Virus record (IMG/VR): IMGVR_UViG_3300021185_001851
Coordinates: 1 to 56,096 of that record
DNA from: a virus
Reading direction: 5' to 3' (one strand)
Length of the DNA stretch: 56,096 nt
The translations under genes were made by a program, and so were the position numbers. The notes beneath the pieces were generated by a model. That model did not search any database, was not told where the DNA came from, and saw only the letters and a program-made list of their open reading frames with translations. Position 1 is the first letter of the stretch. Each line of letters begins with the position of its first letter. This document shows positions 25,801-33,308 of this stretch, one piece after another.

Positions 25801-26719
25801 TACTGATGATTTATCTGAAGGTACAGCTAACTTGTACTACACAGATGCAAGAGTACATAGTGCGATTTCATTAACATCAGATGATCAGGATATTATGTCT
25901 TATGATAACGCAGGTGGATTCACATTTGCTATCGGCAACATGGATACTGATGATGTTACTGAAGGTACATCAAATCTATACTTTACAACTGGTAGAGCGA
26001 GAGCTTCTGTAAGTGCTGGTAGTAACATTAGCTATGATAGTGCAACTGGTGTTATTTCAACATTAGCCGCAGTTCAGAGTGTTAATGGTGCAACTGGTGT
26101 TGTTGTTATTGGAACTGATGACGTAGATGAGGGATCAAGCAATCTTTACTATACAGATGCAAGAGCCCAAGCCTCTATTACAATGGTTTCTGATGATACA
26201 ACAATTCTAAGTTATGCTTCAGGTACTGGAACAATAACATATGTAACTCCGGATACAGATGCTATTAATGAAGGTTCTGTTAACGAATACTTTACCAATG
26301 CAAGAGCTGATGCTCGTATTGCCGCGGCAAGTATTGATGACTTATCAGATGTTGATACAGGTTCTCCCGCTGACGGTGCCGCTCTTGTTTGGAGTTCATC
26401 AGGTCAGAAGTATGTAACAACCGACTTATCAACTACAACTACAGCCGCTAACTTTACAGCTAACGGTACTGATACAGACTTTGACTTAACCAGTGTTGTA
26501 GTCGACTCAATCGAAAATACCACCGTGTTTATTAACGGTATTTTCCAAGCACCAACATATTCATACACTATTTCAAATGATGGTACTGATACTACTATTT
26601 CCTTTGATGCCGCTCCAGAAGCTAACGACATTATTACAGTTCGTTATATTTTAGGTGGAACATTGAATACTGATGGTATACTTAACGAAAGCTCAACAAT
26701 TGATGGTGGTACTTACTAA
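22892..26719 (+). CDS. Giant repeat-rich tail fibre protein
   Basis: At 1275 residues this is the largest protein here. It is built of about 20 imperfect repeats of roughly 40-50 residues, each with a core like EGSTNLYYTDARARAAI followed by a beta-rich TYNSTTGVISY segment, which predicts a long trimeric beta-fibre shaft. A non-repeat block (about 635-745) contains a strand-rich VNTATLDVEDINITVAKG segment. The C-terminal domain (about 1165-1275) has a TTVFINGIFQAPTYSY motif like that of the preceding fibre, and the end is IDGGTY. The same repeat core occurs in the next two fibre genes, suggesting duplication and exchange. Confidence 0.8.
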   Translation: MPLIKARSSSLMNSIDLRGTPTAATAAAGTSTTQLASTGFVSTEISNLVNSAPTLLDTLDELAAAIGDDASFSTTMTTALSEKVALAGGTMTGALVLSGAPANDLEASTKKYVDDGLLAQLISSTDDVPEGTNNLYHTTARVRAGITLSSDNTTVLDYDSATGVIAYAHPTTAGIIEDASNLYYTDARVRAAISLTTTDSTILSYSNTTGAFTFAEQDTDKVDEGSTNLYFTTTRARDSVSAGTNVTYNSATGVISADGAVVSVNGADGIVTIGTDDVDEGSSNLYFSDTRARNAISLTSTDTNTLSYSAGTGVLTYTKPNSDGIAEGTTNLYFLDSRARAAISASGDVAYNSTSGVITFNMADHDTDDLAEGTANLYFLDSRARGAISVAGSLAYNSTTGVISYTTPDTDGVDEGSLNLYYTDARARASISAGGDLSYVSSTGVMSYTTPDTDGITEGSVNLYYTDARTRAAISVTGDLTYNGTTGAIGFALADHTTADLAEGTNLYYLDSRARAAISVSGAALAYDNTTGVLSTNALVASVNTKTGVVTLTTDDINEGSTNLYYTDARVRSAVSLTSDDTTVLSYSSGTGAFTYAKPNTDKISEGTTNLYFTDARARAAFSEGTGVSITAGEIAIGQAVATTDNVTFNDLVVDGDLTINGTTTTVNTATLDVEDINITVAKGAASAAAANGAGLTVDGAAATILYVSATDTWDFNKDVKGTFIGDLTGDVVGDLTGDVTGTVSDISNHDTDALSEGTANLYYTDGRSRAAISVNSTELGYDNSTGVITYTQGNTDGVAEGSTNLYFSDARARGAISVSGDMTYNSTTGVIGFALADHTTTDLAEGDNKYYTDARARASISVTGDLAYVAGTGVISYSTPDTDGVTEGTTNLYYTDARVRAAISGSGDIVYDSATGDFAYSTPDTDGVDEGTTNLYHTTARARATISASDDLTYDSATGVMTFKMSDHDTDDLSEGTANLYYTDARVHSAISLTSDDQDIMSYDNAGGFTFAIGNMDTDDVTEGTSNLYFTTGRARASVSAGSNISYDSATGVISTLAAVQSVNGATGVVVIGTDDVDEGSSNLYYTDARAQASITMVSDDTTILSYASGTGTITYVTPDTDAINEGSVNEYFTNARADARIAAASIDDLSDVDTGSPADGAALVWSSSGQKYVTTDLSTTTTAANFTANGTDTDFDLTSVVVDSIENTTVFINGIFQAPTYSYTISNDGTDTTISFDAAPEANDIITVRYILGGTLNTDGILNESSTIDGGTY

Positions 26720-26743
26720 TCATTAATTAGAGTTAGATTTACT

Positions 26744-26773
26744 GAATAAGGGGCTTTATGCCCCTTATTCTTT
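26744..26773 (+). terminator. Intrinsic terminator after the giant fibre gene
   Basis: GAATAAGGGGC (26744-26754) and GCCCCTTATTC (26760-26770) form a perfect 11-bp stem with loop TTTAT, followed by TTT. Confidence 0.87.
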
Positions 26774-26794
26774 GACACAATTATATAGAAAAGA

Positions 26795-26802
26795 CATAAA
26801 TA
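26795..26802 (+). promoter_or_regulatory. Late promoter CATAAATA
   Basis: CATAAATA lies 31 bases before the next fibre start. A TTGACA at 26772-26777 stands 17 bases upstream of CATAAA, so a weak host-type promoter may coincide. Confidence 0.6.
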
Positions 26803-26833
26803 CCTTGTATACTATTACTCAAAGGATAAATGC

Positions 26834-29356
26834 ATGCCACTTTTTAGAGGTCAACTAAAGCACATTAGGGGTTTAACAGACTATAAAGATAGCGTTCTTG
26901 TAGCCTCAACAAATAATGTTGGAGTAACATCAACTATATCTTCTGTTGATGGAGTTACTTTATCTGAAGGAGATAGAATACTTCTAGTAGGACAAACTAC
27001 TACAACAGAAAATGGCATCTATGCAAGTCAATCTAACGGAACAATAGCAAGAGCATTTGATGCAGATAGTACTGAAGAGTTTTCTTCTGGTATGACTGTT
27101 TATGTTGAACAAGGAACTAGTAATGGCAAGAGCACTTGGCTCTTGATAACAACTGGAGAGATTGTTTTAGGTACAACCTCTCTTCAATTCCAAAAGCAAT
27201 CGCAGATATATGATTCTCTTGAAGGAACATATGGCGGAGCATCAAAATCTTTAACTTTAGGAATACAAAAAAACGGAGTTATTACTACTGTAACTGAAAA
27301 TACATTAGATTCAGATAATGTAACTGAAGGATCATCAAATCTTTATCATACAACTGCAAGAACTAGAAGTTCAATATCAGCATCTGGTGGTCATTTAAGT
27401 TATAATTCATCAACTGGTGCTATGTCATTTAGCTCTGCAAGTTTAACTCCAGGTACAGGTATTTCTGGAGATAATTTTGACACTTCAACAAACAGAACAT
27501 TTGCTATTGATACATCAGTAATACCGACATTAAGTTCTGGTGTTTCTGTCTTTACAAATGATGCCGGATACATTACAGGTTATACTGTTACTGAAAGTGA
27601 TGTTACAACTCATCAAGCGGCTTTAAGTATAACCGAAAGCCAAATTAGTGATTTATCAAGTTATATTACAGCTAGTTCAACAGACACATTAACTAATAAA
27701 ACGATTGGTGCGTCAACAATTTCAGGAAACTTAATTCCAGATACAACAGAAACATACGACCTTGGATCGTCAACTTATAGATTTAATGACCTTTATCTAG
27801 CAGGTAGTACTATTGACTTAGGCGGTGCTAAACTAACAAATGATGGTAGTGATAACCTTGATATTAAAGATAGTTCAGGTAATAGAAAAATACTTAGAGC
27901 AAGTGCTATTGAATTGGTAGATAGCTCCGGTAAAAAAATTAAAATTGAACGAGACGCCACTTCAGGTAAAATGAAATCACGTAAATTTGATTCAAGTGGT
28001 AATGCAGAAGCAGATGGAGATGACGTTAACGAAATATCAGAAGACAAAACACCACAACTAGGCGGTACATTAGATGCTAATGGAAATTATATTGATATGG
28101 GTTCAAACAACATCACAGATACAAAAGTTGGCCAATGGGATACCTCATACGGCTGGGGAGACCATGCAAGTTCAAATTATCTAACAGATTATACTGTTAC
28201 GGAATCAGATGTTACTGGACACCAATCAGCACTAAGCATAACTGAATCACAAATTAGTGATCTAGACGATTACCTCCCAATAACTTTATCAACAGTGGTT
28301 GATTCGCGAGCCGACATTGATTCAATCTCTCAAATACGTTTTATTTTAGACGAAACTACTTCTGGTTCGCAAGGTAATATATCAAATACATCAAGTTATA
28401 ATATTGCTTTGTCTGTTACCAATTCCTTTATAGGATACGATACCTCAGGAATATTTTATTTAAGCGACAGCAATCGTGGAACATACGAAGACATAATTCT
28501 AAGGACAAATGGAGTAGGTACCAGCGCCAACGGTTTTGCTAATCCGTCAGGTGCCACTAGTATATTTGGTTTTAGAGGTAACTCAGCTACCACTGGCAAT
28601 AGATCCCTTACAACTGCAAGTATTAATACATCAAGTTATACAAAACTTGGTTTTGACATAATCCAAGGTACTGGCAGTAACGGTGGTGAAGGTACTGACA
28701 GTGGTGATGATTTTAAAATCTACTATAGTACTAACAGTGGCTCAAGTTACACACTTATGCAAACATACTATGGAAGTCCAAGAACATATTCCTCCTGGAC
28801 TACTGTATCAATTGCTTTACCATCAGGCGCTATAGGAAGTAGTGTTAAATTTAAATTTGAAAACATTCATACTGCTAGTGGAGACTTTGATCATTGGGCT
28901 ATTAGTAAAGTTAATTTCAACACTACAGAAACTACTGTTCCATACTTTCGATTAGATGTAGGAAGTGGAACAGTTATAGATTCTCTTGAAAATAGTACAA
29001 CTTTTACAGGCAGTTTAGTTGGTAATGTAACTGGTAATGTAACTGGTAATGTTGCAGGCAACCAGTCAGGTGGTTCGGTTAGTGCAACTTCGGGTTCCTT
29101 TAGTAGTAATTTACAAAGTAATGGTAATTTTTATGCTAATGGATCATATACCTATCTAGCAAATAATACTAACGATAGAGTTTATATAAGAACTCCGCTA
29201 TTTTATTTCAACAATGTCTTAATTACAGCCACAGGAACTGAACTTAATTATGTAGATGGTGTTACAAGTAATATTCAAACACAACTTAATACCAAAGCAT
29301 CTCTTACTGGTACAGAAACCTTGGATAACAAGAGCATAGACGGTGGTTCTTTCTAA
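26834..29356 (+). CDS. Tail fibre protein, 840 aa
   Basis: The N-terminal 125 residues form a compact domain (RGLTDYKDSVLVASTNNV, later GDRILLVGQTTTTENGIY) commonly found at the start of phage tail fibres that bind the virion. One repeat like those of the preceding fibre (EGSSNLYHTTARTRSSI) follows, then long beta-rich sequence with ESDVTTHQAALSITESQISDL duplicated, and a Gly/Ser-rich section around residues 560-700 that could be a lectin-like receptor domain. It ends NKSIDGGSF, echoing the IDGGTY end of its neighbour. It is expressed from its own late promoter. Confidence 0.78.
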   Translation: MPLFRGQLKHIRGLTDYKDSVLVASTNNVGVTSTISSVDGVTLSEGDRILLVGQTTTTENGIYASQSNGTIARAFDADSTEEFSSGMTVYVEQGTSNGKSTWLLITTGEIVLGTTSLQFQKQSQIYDSLEGTYGGASKSLTLGIQKNGVITTVTENTLDSDNVTEGSSNLYHTTARTRSSISASGGHLSYNSSTGAMSFSSASLTPGTGISGDNFDTSTNRTFAIDTSVIPTLSSGVSVFTNDAGYITGYTVTESDVTTHQAALSITESQISDLSSYITASSTDTLTNKTIGASTISGNLIPDTTETYDLGSSTYRFNDLYLAGSTIDLGGAKLTNDGSDNLDIKDSSGNRKILRASAIELVDSSGKKIKIERDATSGKMKSRKFDSSGNAEADGDDVNEISEDKTPQLGGTLDANGNYIDMGSNNITDTKVGQWDTSYGWGDHASSNYLTDYTVTESDVTGHQSALSITESQISDLDDYLPITLSTVVDSRADIDSISQIRFILDETTSGSQGNISNTSSYNIALSVTNSFIGYDTSGIFYLSDSNRGTYEDIILRTNGVGTSANGFANPSGATSIFGFRGNSATTGNRSLTTASINTSSYTKLGFDIIQGTGSNGGEGTDSGDDFKIYYSTNSGSSYTLMQTYYGSPRTYSSWTTVSIALPSGAIGSSVKFKFENIHTASGDFDHWAISKVNFNTTETTVPYFRLDVGSGTVIDSLENSTTFTGSLVGNVTGNVTGNVAGNQSGGSVSATSGSFSSNLQSNGNFYANGSYTYLANNTNDRVYIRTPLFYFNNVLITATGTELNYVDGVTSNIQTQLNTKASLTGTETLDNKSIDGGSF

Positions 29357-29406
29357 TAATTTATATTATTATTAGCTCTAATAAAACACACAAATAGAAG
29401 AAATTG

Positions 29407-29414
29407 TATAAATA
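29407..29414 (+). promoter_or_regulatory. Late promoter TATAAATA (exact T4 consensus)
   Basis: TATAAATA at 29407-29414 is identical to the T4 late consensus and lies 68 bases before the fourth fibre start, leaving a structured leader. Confidence 0.72.
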
Positions 29415-29423
29415 ACAACGGAA

Positions 29424-29480
29424 CACAAAAAATGAGAGCCGACCTCTCATTGTGCTTATATAACCCGGGAGTATATACTC
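29424..29480 (+). promoter_or_regulatory. Structured mRNA leader overlapping the ribosome site
   Basis: Near the predicted mRNA 5-prime end, AATGAGAG (29431-29438) pairs with CTCTCATT (29444-29451), extended by CACA/TGTG. The 12-base palindrome GAGTATATACTC (29469-29480) contains part of the GGGAG ribosome site and ends one base before the ATG, so it could limit translation. Confidence 0.55.
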
Positions 29481-29481
29481 A

Positions 29482-30984
29482 ATGGCAAATACCATTATTT
29501 TAAAAAGATCCGCAACACAAGGCAACACCCCTACTACCTCACAACTTGAGCTTGGTGAAGTAGCAATCAACACATATGACGGTAAAGTTTACATTAAAAA
29601 ATCTGTCTCTGGTTCAGCCAGTATTGTTGAGGTTGGTCCTGTTGTTAGTGTTAACGGTTCTACAGGAGCAGTAACAATTGGAACAGATGAAACTGCAGAA
29701 GGTTCAACTAACCTTTATTACACAGATGCGAGAGCAAGAGCGGCAATTTCCGCAGGAACTGGCATCACATACAATTCAACATCAGGTGAGATTCAAACAG
29801 CTCAAGATATAACAACTGCAGGATCACCATCATTTGCTGGTTTAACATTAACTGGCAATGCAGAAACACTAAGTCTTATCCCAGCCTCAGACAACGTATA
29901 CAGTTTAGGCTCGGCTACTAAAGCATATGCTGACATTTATGTTGGTCCAGGATCGCTTTACATTAACGGTAAGAAAGCAATCGAAGACGATTCAGATACA
30001 ATGACGTTTTCTACAGATACAGACCAAGATTTAAGAATGAATACATCAGGTTCTGGTTCTGTTGAATTACTTGCAAGTGGAACAGGTAGCATTCAGGCTA
30101 TGGGAACACTTTCAATACAAACATCAAAGAGAATTGTTGACTCAGCAGGAGTTAATGTTGAATTTGGTAATCCAGTTCACATGAATTCTAATAAAATTAC
30201 TAACTTAGCAGAACCTACAGCTAGTACAGATGGTGCAACTAAGAATTATGTTGATACAGCAATTACTAACTTAGTAGATGCTTCACCAACTACACTTGAT
30301 ACATTGAACGAGTTAGCCGCGGCACTTGGTGACGATGCAAACTTTTCAACAACAATTACTACTTCAATTGCAACTAAGTTAAACTCAGCAGACTATACTG
30401 CCTCTGATGTTTTAACTAAAATTAAAACAGTTGATGGAGCCGCATCTGGTTTAGATGCTGACATCTTAGATGGTCAACAAGGTTCTTACTACTTAGATGG
30501 TAATAACATGATTAACATGCCAGCAACTGGTGTTACATCTGTTTCAACTGGAAACGGTTTAAGCGGTGGAGACATTACAGGAACAGGTACTTTAACAATG
30601 TCTGGATCTTACTCAGGAACATTTAGTGTTACTGGTGAAATTAAGGCAACTGGTGAAGTAACAGCTTACTTCTCAGATGAAAGACTTAAAAAAGATATCG
30701 TACCAATTGACGGAGCACTTAAAGGTGTTATGGCAATGGGTGGTTATAACTATAAAGCAAACGGTTTAGCTAAAGAACTTGGCGTTGAAAGAACTGACAA
30801 TCAAATTGGACTTCTAGCACAAGAAGTTGAAGCACAATTTCCTGAGTTAGTTACAGAGTCTGCTTTAGAAGGTTATAAGACAATTAGATATGACAAGATG
30901 GTTACAGTTTTAGTTGAAGCAATGAAAGAGCAACAAGCAATGATTGAACAACTACAAGCTGATGTGAAGAAGACTTTACATTGA
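29482..30984 (+). CDS. Tail fibre/spike with S74 intramolecular chaperone
   Basis: A 500-residue fibre protein. It begins with the segment IILKRSATQGNTPTTSQL often seen in marine phage fibres, has one NLYYTDARARAAI repeat near residue 85, a beta-rich shaft, and from about residue 395 the peptidase S74 / endosialidase chaperone domain: SDERLKKDI, then GLLAQEVEAQFPELV and a final trimeric coiled coil. In this family the chaperone trimerises the fibre and often cuts itself off at the Ser of the SD motif. Residues needed for folding and cleavage appear present. Confidence 0.85.
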   Translation: MANTIILKRSATQGNTPTTSQLELGEVAINTYDGKVYIKKSVSGSASIVEVGPVVSVNGSTGAVTIGTDETAEGSTNLYYTDARARAAISAGTGITYNSTSGEIQTAQDITTAGSPSFAGLTLTGNAETLSLIPASDNVYSLGSATKAYADIYVGPGSLYINGKKAIEDDSDTMTFSTDTDQDLRMNTSGSGSVELLASGTGSIQAMGTLSIQTSKRIVDSAGVNVEFGNPVHMNSNKITNLAEPTASTDGATKNYVDTAITNLVDASPTTLDTLNELAAALGDDANFSTTITTSIATKLNSADYTASDVLTKIKTVDGAASGLDADILDGQQGSYYLDGNNMINMPATGVTSVSTGNGLSGGDITGTGTLTMSGSYSGTFSVTGEIKATGEVTAYFSDERLKKDIVPIDGALKGVMAMGGYNYKANGLAKELGVERTDNQIGLLAQEVEAQFPELVTESALEGYKTIRYDKMVTVLVEAMKEQQAMIEQLQADVKKTLH

Positions 30985-31010
30985 TTTTTAAACTAATAGG
31001 AGTATAAGAT

Positions 31011-31223
31011 ATGGCAAACGCCTTTCCAGCTACTGGGTCTACAAAATCAATGGGTCGTATCAGAAGAGGATTTGTTGCTTCTGGTAGTCACTATGCAACT
31101 GGAGGCTTCACATTAAGAGGTACTTTAGGAGGCTACTTAGGTATTACTAGTGGCGCGGTATCAATTAGTTCAACATTTGGAGGTTACTACTCACCAAATT
31201 CAACTGATGATTCTGACAACTAG
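31011..31223 (+). CDS. Small Gly/Ser/aromatic-rich late protein
   Basis: A 70-residue protein lacking charged residues in its core, with repeated Gly-Gly-(Phe/Tyr) steps (TGGFTLRGTLGGYLG, then TFGGYYSPN) and an acidic tail. It starts 27 bases after the S74 fibre gene with a TAGGAG site and ends just before a terminator, so it is co-expressed with the fibre. It could be a short beta-structured virion component or fibre accessory. I recognise no family. Confidence 0.6.
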   Translation: MANAFPATGSTKSMGRIRRGFVASGSHYATGGFTLRGTLGGYLGITSGAVSISSTFGGYYSPNSTDDSDN

Positions 31224-31255
31224 GCTTTAACACAGACCCTAATATAGAGTCACCG

Positions 31256-31280
31256 AAAGGAGCAGAAATGCTCCTTTCTT
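31256..31280 (+). terminator. Intrinsic terminator after the fibre cluster
   Basis: AAAGGAGCA (31256-31264) and TGCTCCTTT (31269-31277) form a perfect 9-bp stem with a GAAA tetraloop, followed by a short T-rich stretch. Confidence 0.75.
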
Positions 31281-31339
31281 TATGGCTAGAACACCACATA
31301 AAAAGTTAGATATATAGTAACGAGTCAAAAGGAGGCACC

Positions 31340-31864
31340 ATGACAAAGTCAGTAGAAGAAATTATGAATGCGGTGTATAATATACAATCTGGTACCCCAT
31401 TTAGAACAAGTTTTGAGAGAGAAAATTTTGTTTATAATGAAGCAGAAGGTCCTAGATTAGTACTAATTTTATGTCAAGACCTTACTCAGCTTTCTAACCA
31501 TCATGAAACAGCATGTCAATCGGAATGGGAAAAAGAAGCAGTAGTTAAAGAAATGAATATTGTACAAGAGAAGTTAAACGAAGTGATGGAAGAGCTTGGT
31601 ATAACTAATCCAGAAGAGTTTAATAATGCATTAGAAGAAGCAGAACCAGAGTATTGGTCAGAGACATTATCAAGACGTGCGGCAGTTGAAGCATTATCAA
31701 ACAAACAAAGTACTGCTAATATGAGTGATATGTTAAACTTACCACTTGAAGTATATGAACAAACAATTATGAAAACGCAAACGTACCTCAATGTAGTTAA
31801 TAAAACAACCAGGGTAGCAGAACGTACAGCAAATAGAAGAGCACAGGACGAAGACGAAGAATAG
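31340..31864 (+). CDS. Helical protein of unknown function, 174 aa
   Basis: A 174-residue acidic protein, mostly helical, with two long amphipathic helices (about 55-90 and 115-160) and an Asp/Glu tail. A strong AAAGGAGG ribosome site precedes the ATG. It sits one base upstream of the glycosyltransferase gene, so the two form one operon. No promoter motif is obvious in the gap after the terminator. I do not recognise a family, and no catalytic pattern is visible. Confidence 0.65.
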   Translation: MTKSVEEIMNAVYNIQSGTPFRTSFERENFVYNEAEGPRLVLILCQDLTQLSNHHETACQSEWEKEAVVKEMNIVQEKLNEVMEELGITNPEEFNNALEEAEPEYWSETLSRRAAVEALSNKQSTANMSDMLNLPLEVYEQTIMKTQTYLNVVNKTTRVAERTANRRAQDEDEE

Positions 31865-31865
31865 A

Positions 31866-32513
31866 ATGTTCGGTAAGAATCTAAAAGCCGTGCCTGTAAC
31901 CAGTAAAGGAAGTCATATTGCTATATGTATTCCAACTAATGGACTTTTACATTCTGAATTCGCATTTTTTCTAATTGACGCAATACGTTATACGGAAAGA
32001 CAAGGATACATAGTCGACATACTTATGGATCTTGGAACAGTATTAAGTAGTCAGAGGCAATTCTTAGCTAGGCGAGCTATCAATGATCATAATGCAGATT
32101 ATATTATGTGGTTTGATAGTGATATGACATTTCCAGAAGATACGATTGTTAATTTATTAGAAAGAAATAAAGATGTAGTTTGTGCAACATATTCTAAAAG
32201 AGTAGAGCCCTTTCATGCAACTGCCTTTGAAGAAATTAATCCTGTTGTCCCAGTTGAAATGAGCGGTAGTTTAAAAAAAGTAAAGTATGCTGGAATGGGC
32301 TGTATGTTAGTTAAAGCAGATGTATATGCGTCAATTGACGCTCCGTGGTTTCCTTTAACATGGCATGAACAAACAGATAGCTGGCATGGAGAAGATATGG
32401 GATTTTGTACAAAAGCTATTGAAGCCGGTTATGATATCTGGTGTGATATTGATCTTAGTGTTAACATTGGTCATTTAGGTCAACGAGAATTTTTGTTGAG
32501 TCGGGAAGACTAG
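31866..32513 (+). CDS. Glycosyltransferase, GT-A fold
   Basis: A 215-residue protein with an N-terminal HIAICIPTNG strand, the metal-binding DSD motif in MWFDSDMTFPEDT (about 79-91), CATYSKR, and a late GEDMGFCTKAIEAGYDIWCD segment, all typical of GT-A glycosyltransferases that use nucleotide sugars. Such genes are common in T4-like marine phages and may modify virion proteins, phage DNA or host surface sugars; which applies is unknown. Its 3-prime end overlaps the convergent minus-strand gene by 53 bases. Confidence 0.8.
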   Translation: MFGKNLKAVPVTSKGSHIAICIPTNGLLHSEFAFFLIDAIRYTERQGYIVDILMDLGTVLSSQRQFLARRAINDHNADYIMWFDSDMTFPEDTIVNLLERNKDVVCATYSKRVEPFHATAFEEINPVVPVEMSGSLKKVKYAGMGCMLVKADVYASIDAPWFPLTWHEQTDSWHGEDMGFCTKAIEAGYDIWCDIDLSVNIGHLGQREFLLSRED

Positions 32514-32883
32514 AAAAGAATCCACACCATCTATGCAACTTTTTTAAGTTAATCCCAGCACTAATATGAAATTCTGGTAGAGAAACATTATTAACAACAT
32601 TCCTCATTAATACACCATCAATGACTGTACTTTTTACAAGTTTAGCCTTTAGGTTAGTATCTTCGCATATAATTTGTATAATTGGATGGTTCCAGTTTTC
32701 GTCAAATATAATCTTTCTGGCTTCTAAGTACCAACGTTCTGTGTAGCAAATATTATCTTTATATAACTTGTTTAACAGAGGATTATTCAATCTTTCTTCG
32801 TTACACAATGTAAATTGCATCTGTTTATGGGGACCACTGTAAAACTCAGCTGGAATTTTATCTTTAACTAATTTTAAACTCAT
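32461..32883 (-). CDS. Unknown protein, 140 aa, after the Nudix gene
   Basis: The likely start is the ATG at 32883 (a GTG lies one codon upstream). It overlaps the Nudix gene by 20 bases and the convergent glycosyltransferase gene by 53 bases. The protein has mixed alpha/beta composition with a CYTERWYLEARKIIF helix and many Asn and Leu residues. I recognise no family. Overlapping, same-strand placement suggests it is translated with the Nudix hydrolase. Confidence 0.55.
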   Translation of the reverse strand: MSLKLVKDKIPAEFYSGPHKQMQFTLCNEERLNNPLLNKLYKDNICYTERWYLEARKIIFDENWNHPIIQIICEDTNLKAKLVKSTVIDGVLMRNVVNNVSLPEFHISAGINLKKLHRWCGFFSSLPDSTKILVDLNDQC

Positions 32884-33301
32884 CACTTAGTATACTCTTT
32901 AACGTTTCTTTAAATGCTCTGCTCTTGAACATTTTTCCTGTATTATAATGGAGTGGTGACGGCCATGAATTTAGTTTAACCCAACAGTATCCAGCACTCT
33001 CGTTGTTTAATATAGGATTAAATTCTTCCTCGCATAAAACAGCATAACTTACATGCCTAAAATGTCGATTTCTTGTTGTGAATGTATAGATATGACTGAT
33101 ACCAATAGTATCAGGAACTCCTGGATGTCCGAGTTCTTCGACTAGCTCTCTTTTAAGTCCTTCTAAGTCGCCTTCGTTGCCTATGAGTTTTCCTCCCCAT
33201 AACCCCCAACACATACTATGACGCTCTTCTTCACTTCTTAATTGCATCATCGCTCTTTGTGTTTTCTGACATATAATTAATGCTCCTACTGCTCTTAACA
33301 T
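32864..33301 (-). CDS. Nudix hydrolase
   Basis: A 145-residue protein with an intact Nudix box: G37-x5-E43-x7-R51-E52-L53-V54-E55-E56-L57-G58, the Mg-binding loop that hydrolyses nucleoside diphosphates linked to another group. N-terminal RAVGALIICQ and the late CWVKLNSW strand fit the fold. Substrates in phages range from oxidised nucleotides to ADP-ribose, NAD-type compounds and capped RNA; none can be chosen here. It lies 8 bases downstream of gp15, so it is expressed with late neck genes. An NMN-transferase-type gene elsewhere in the window raises a possible link to NAD metabolism. Confidence 0.87.
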   Translation of the reverse strand: MLRAVGALIICQKTQRAMMQLRSEEERHSMCWGLWGGKLIGNEGDLEGLKRELVEELGHPGVPDTIGISHIYTFTTRNRHFRHVSYAVLCEEEFNPILNNESAGYCWVKLNSWPSPLHYNTGKMFKSRAFKETLKSILSDEFKIS

Positions 33302-33308
33302 GATAAAA

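Noticed and set aside
22892-29356. CRISPR-like array in the repeated DNA
   Set aside because: Repeats are in frame, diverged, of variable length and encode a continuous fibre protein; there are no unique spacers between identical repeats.
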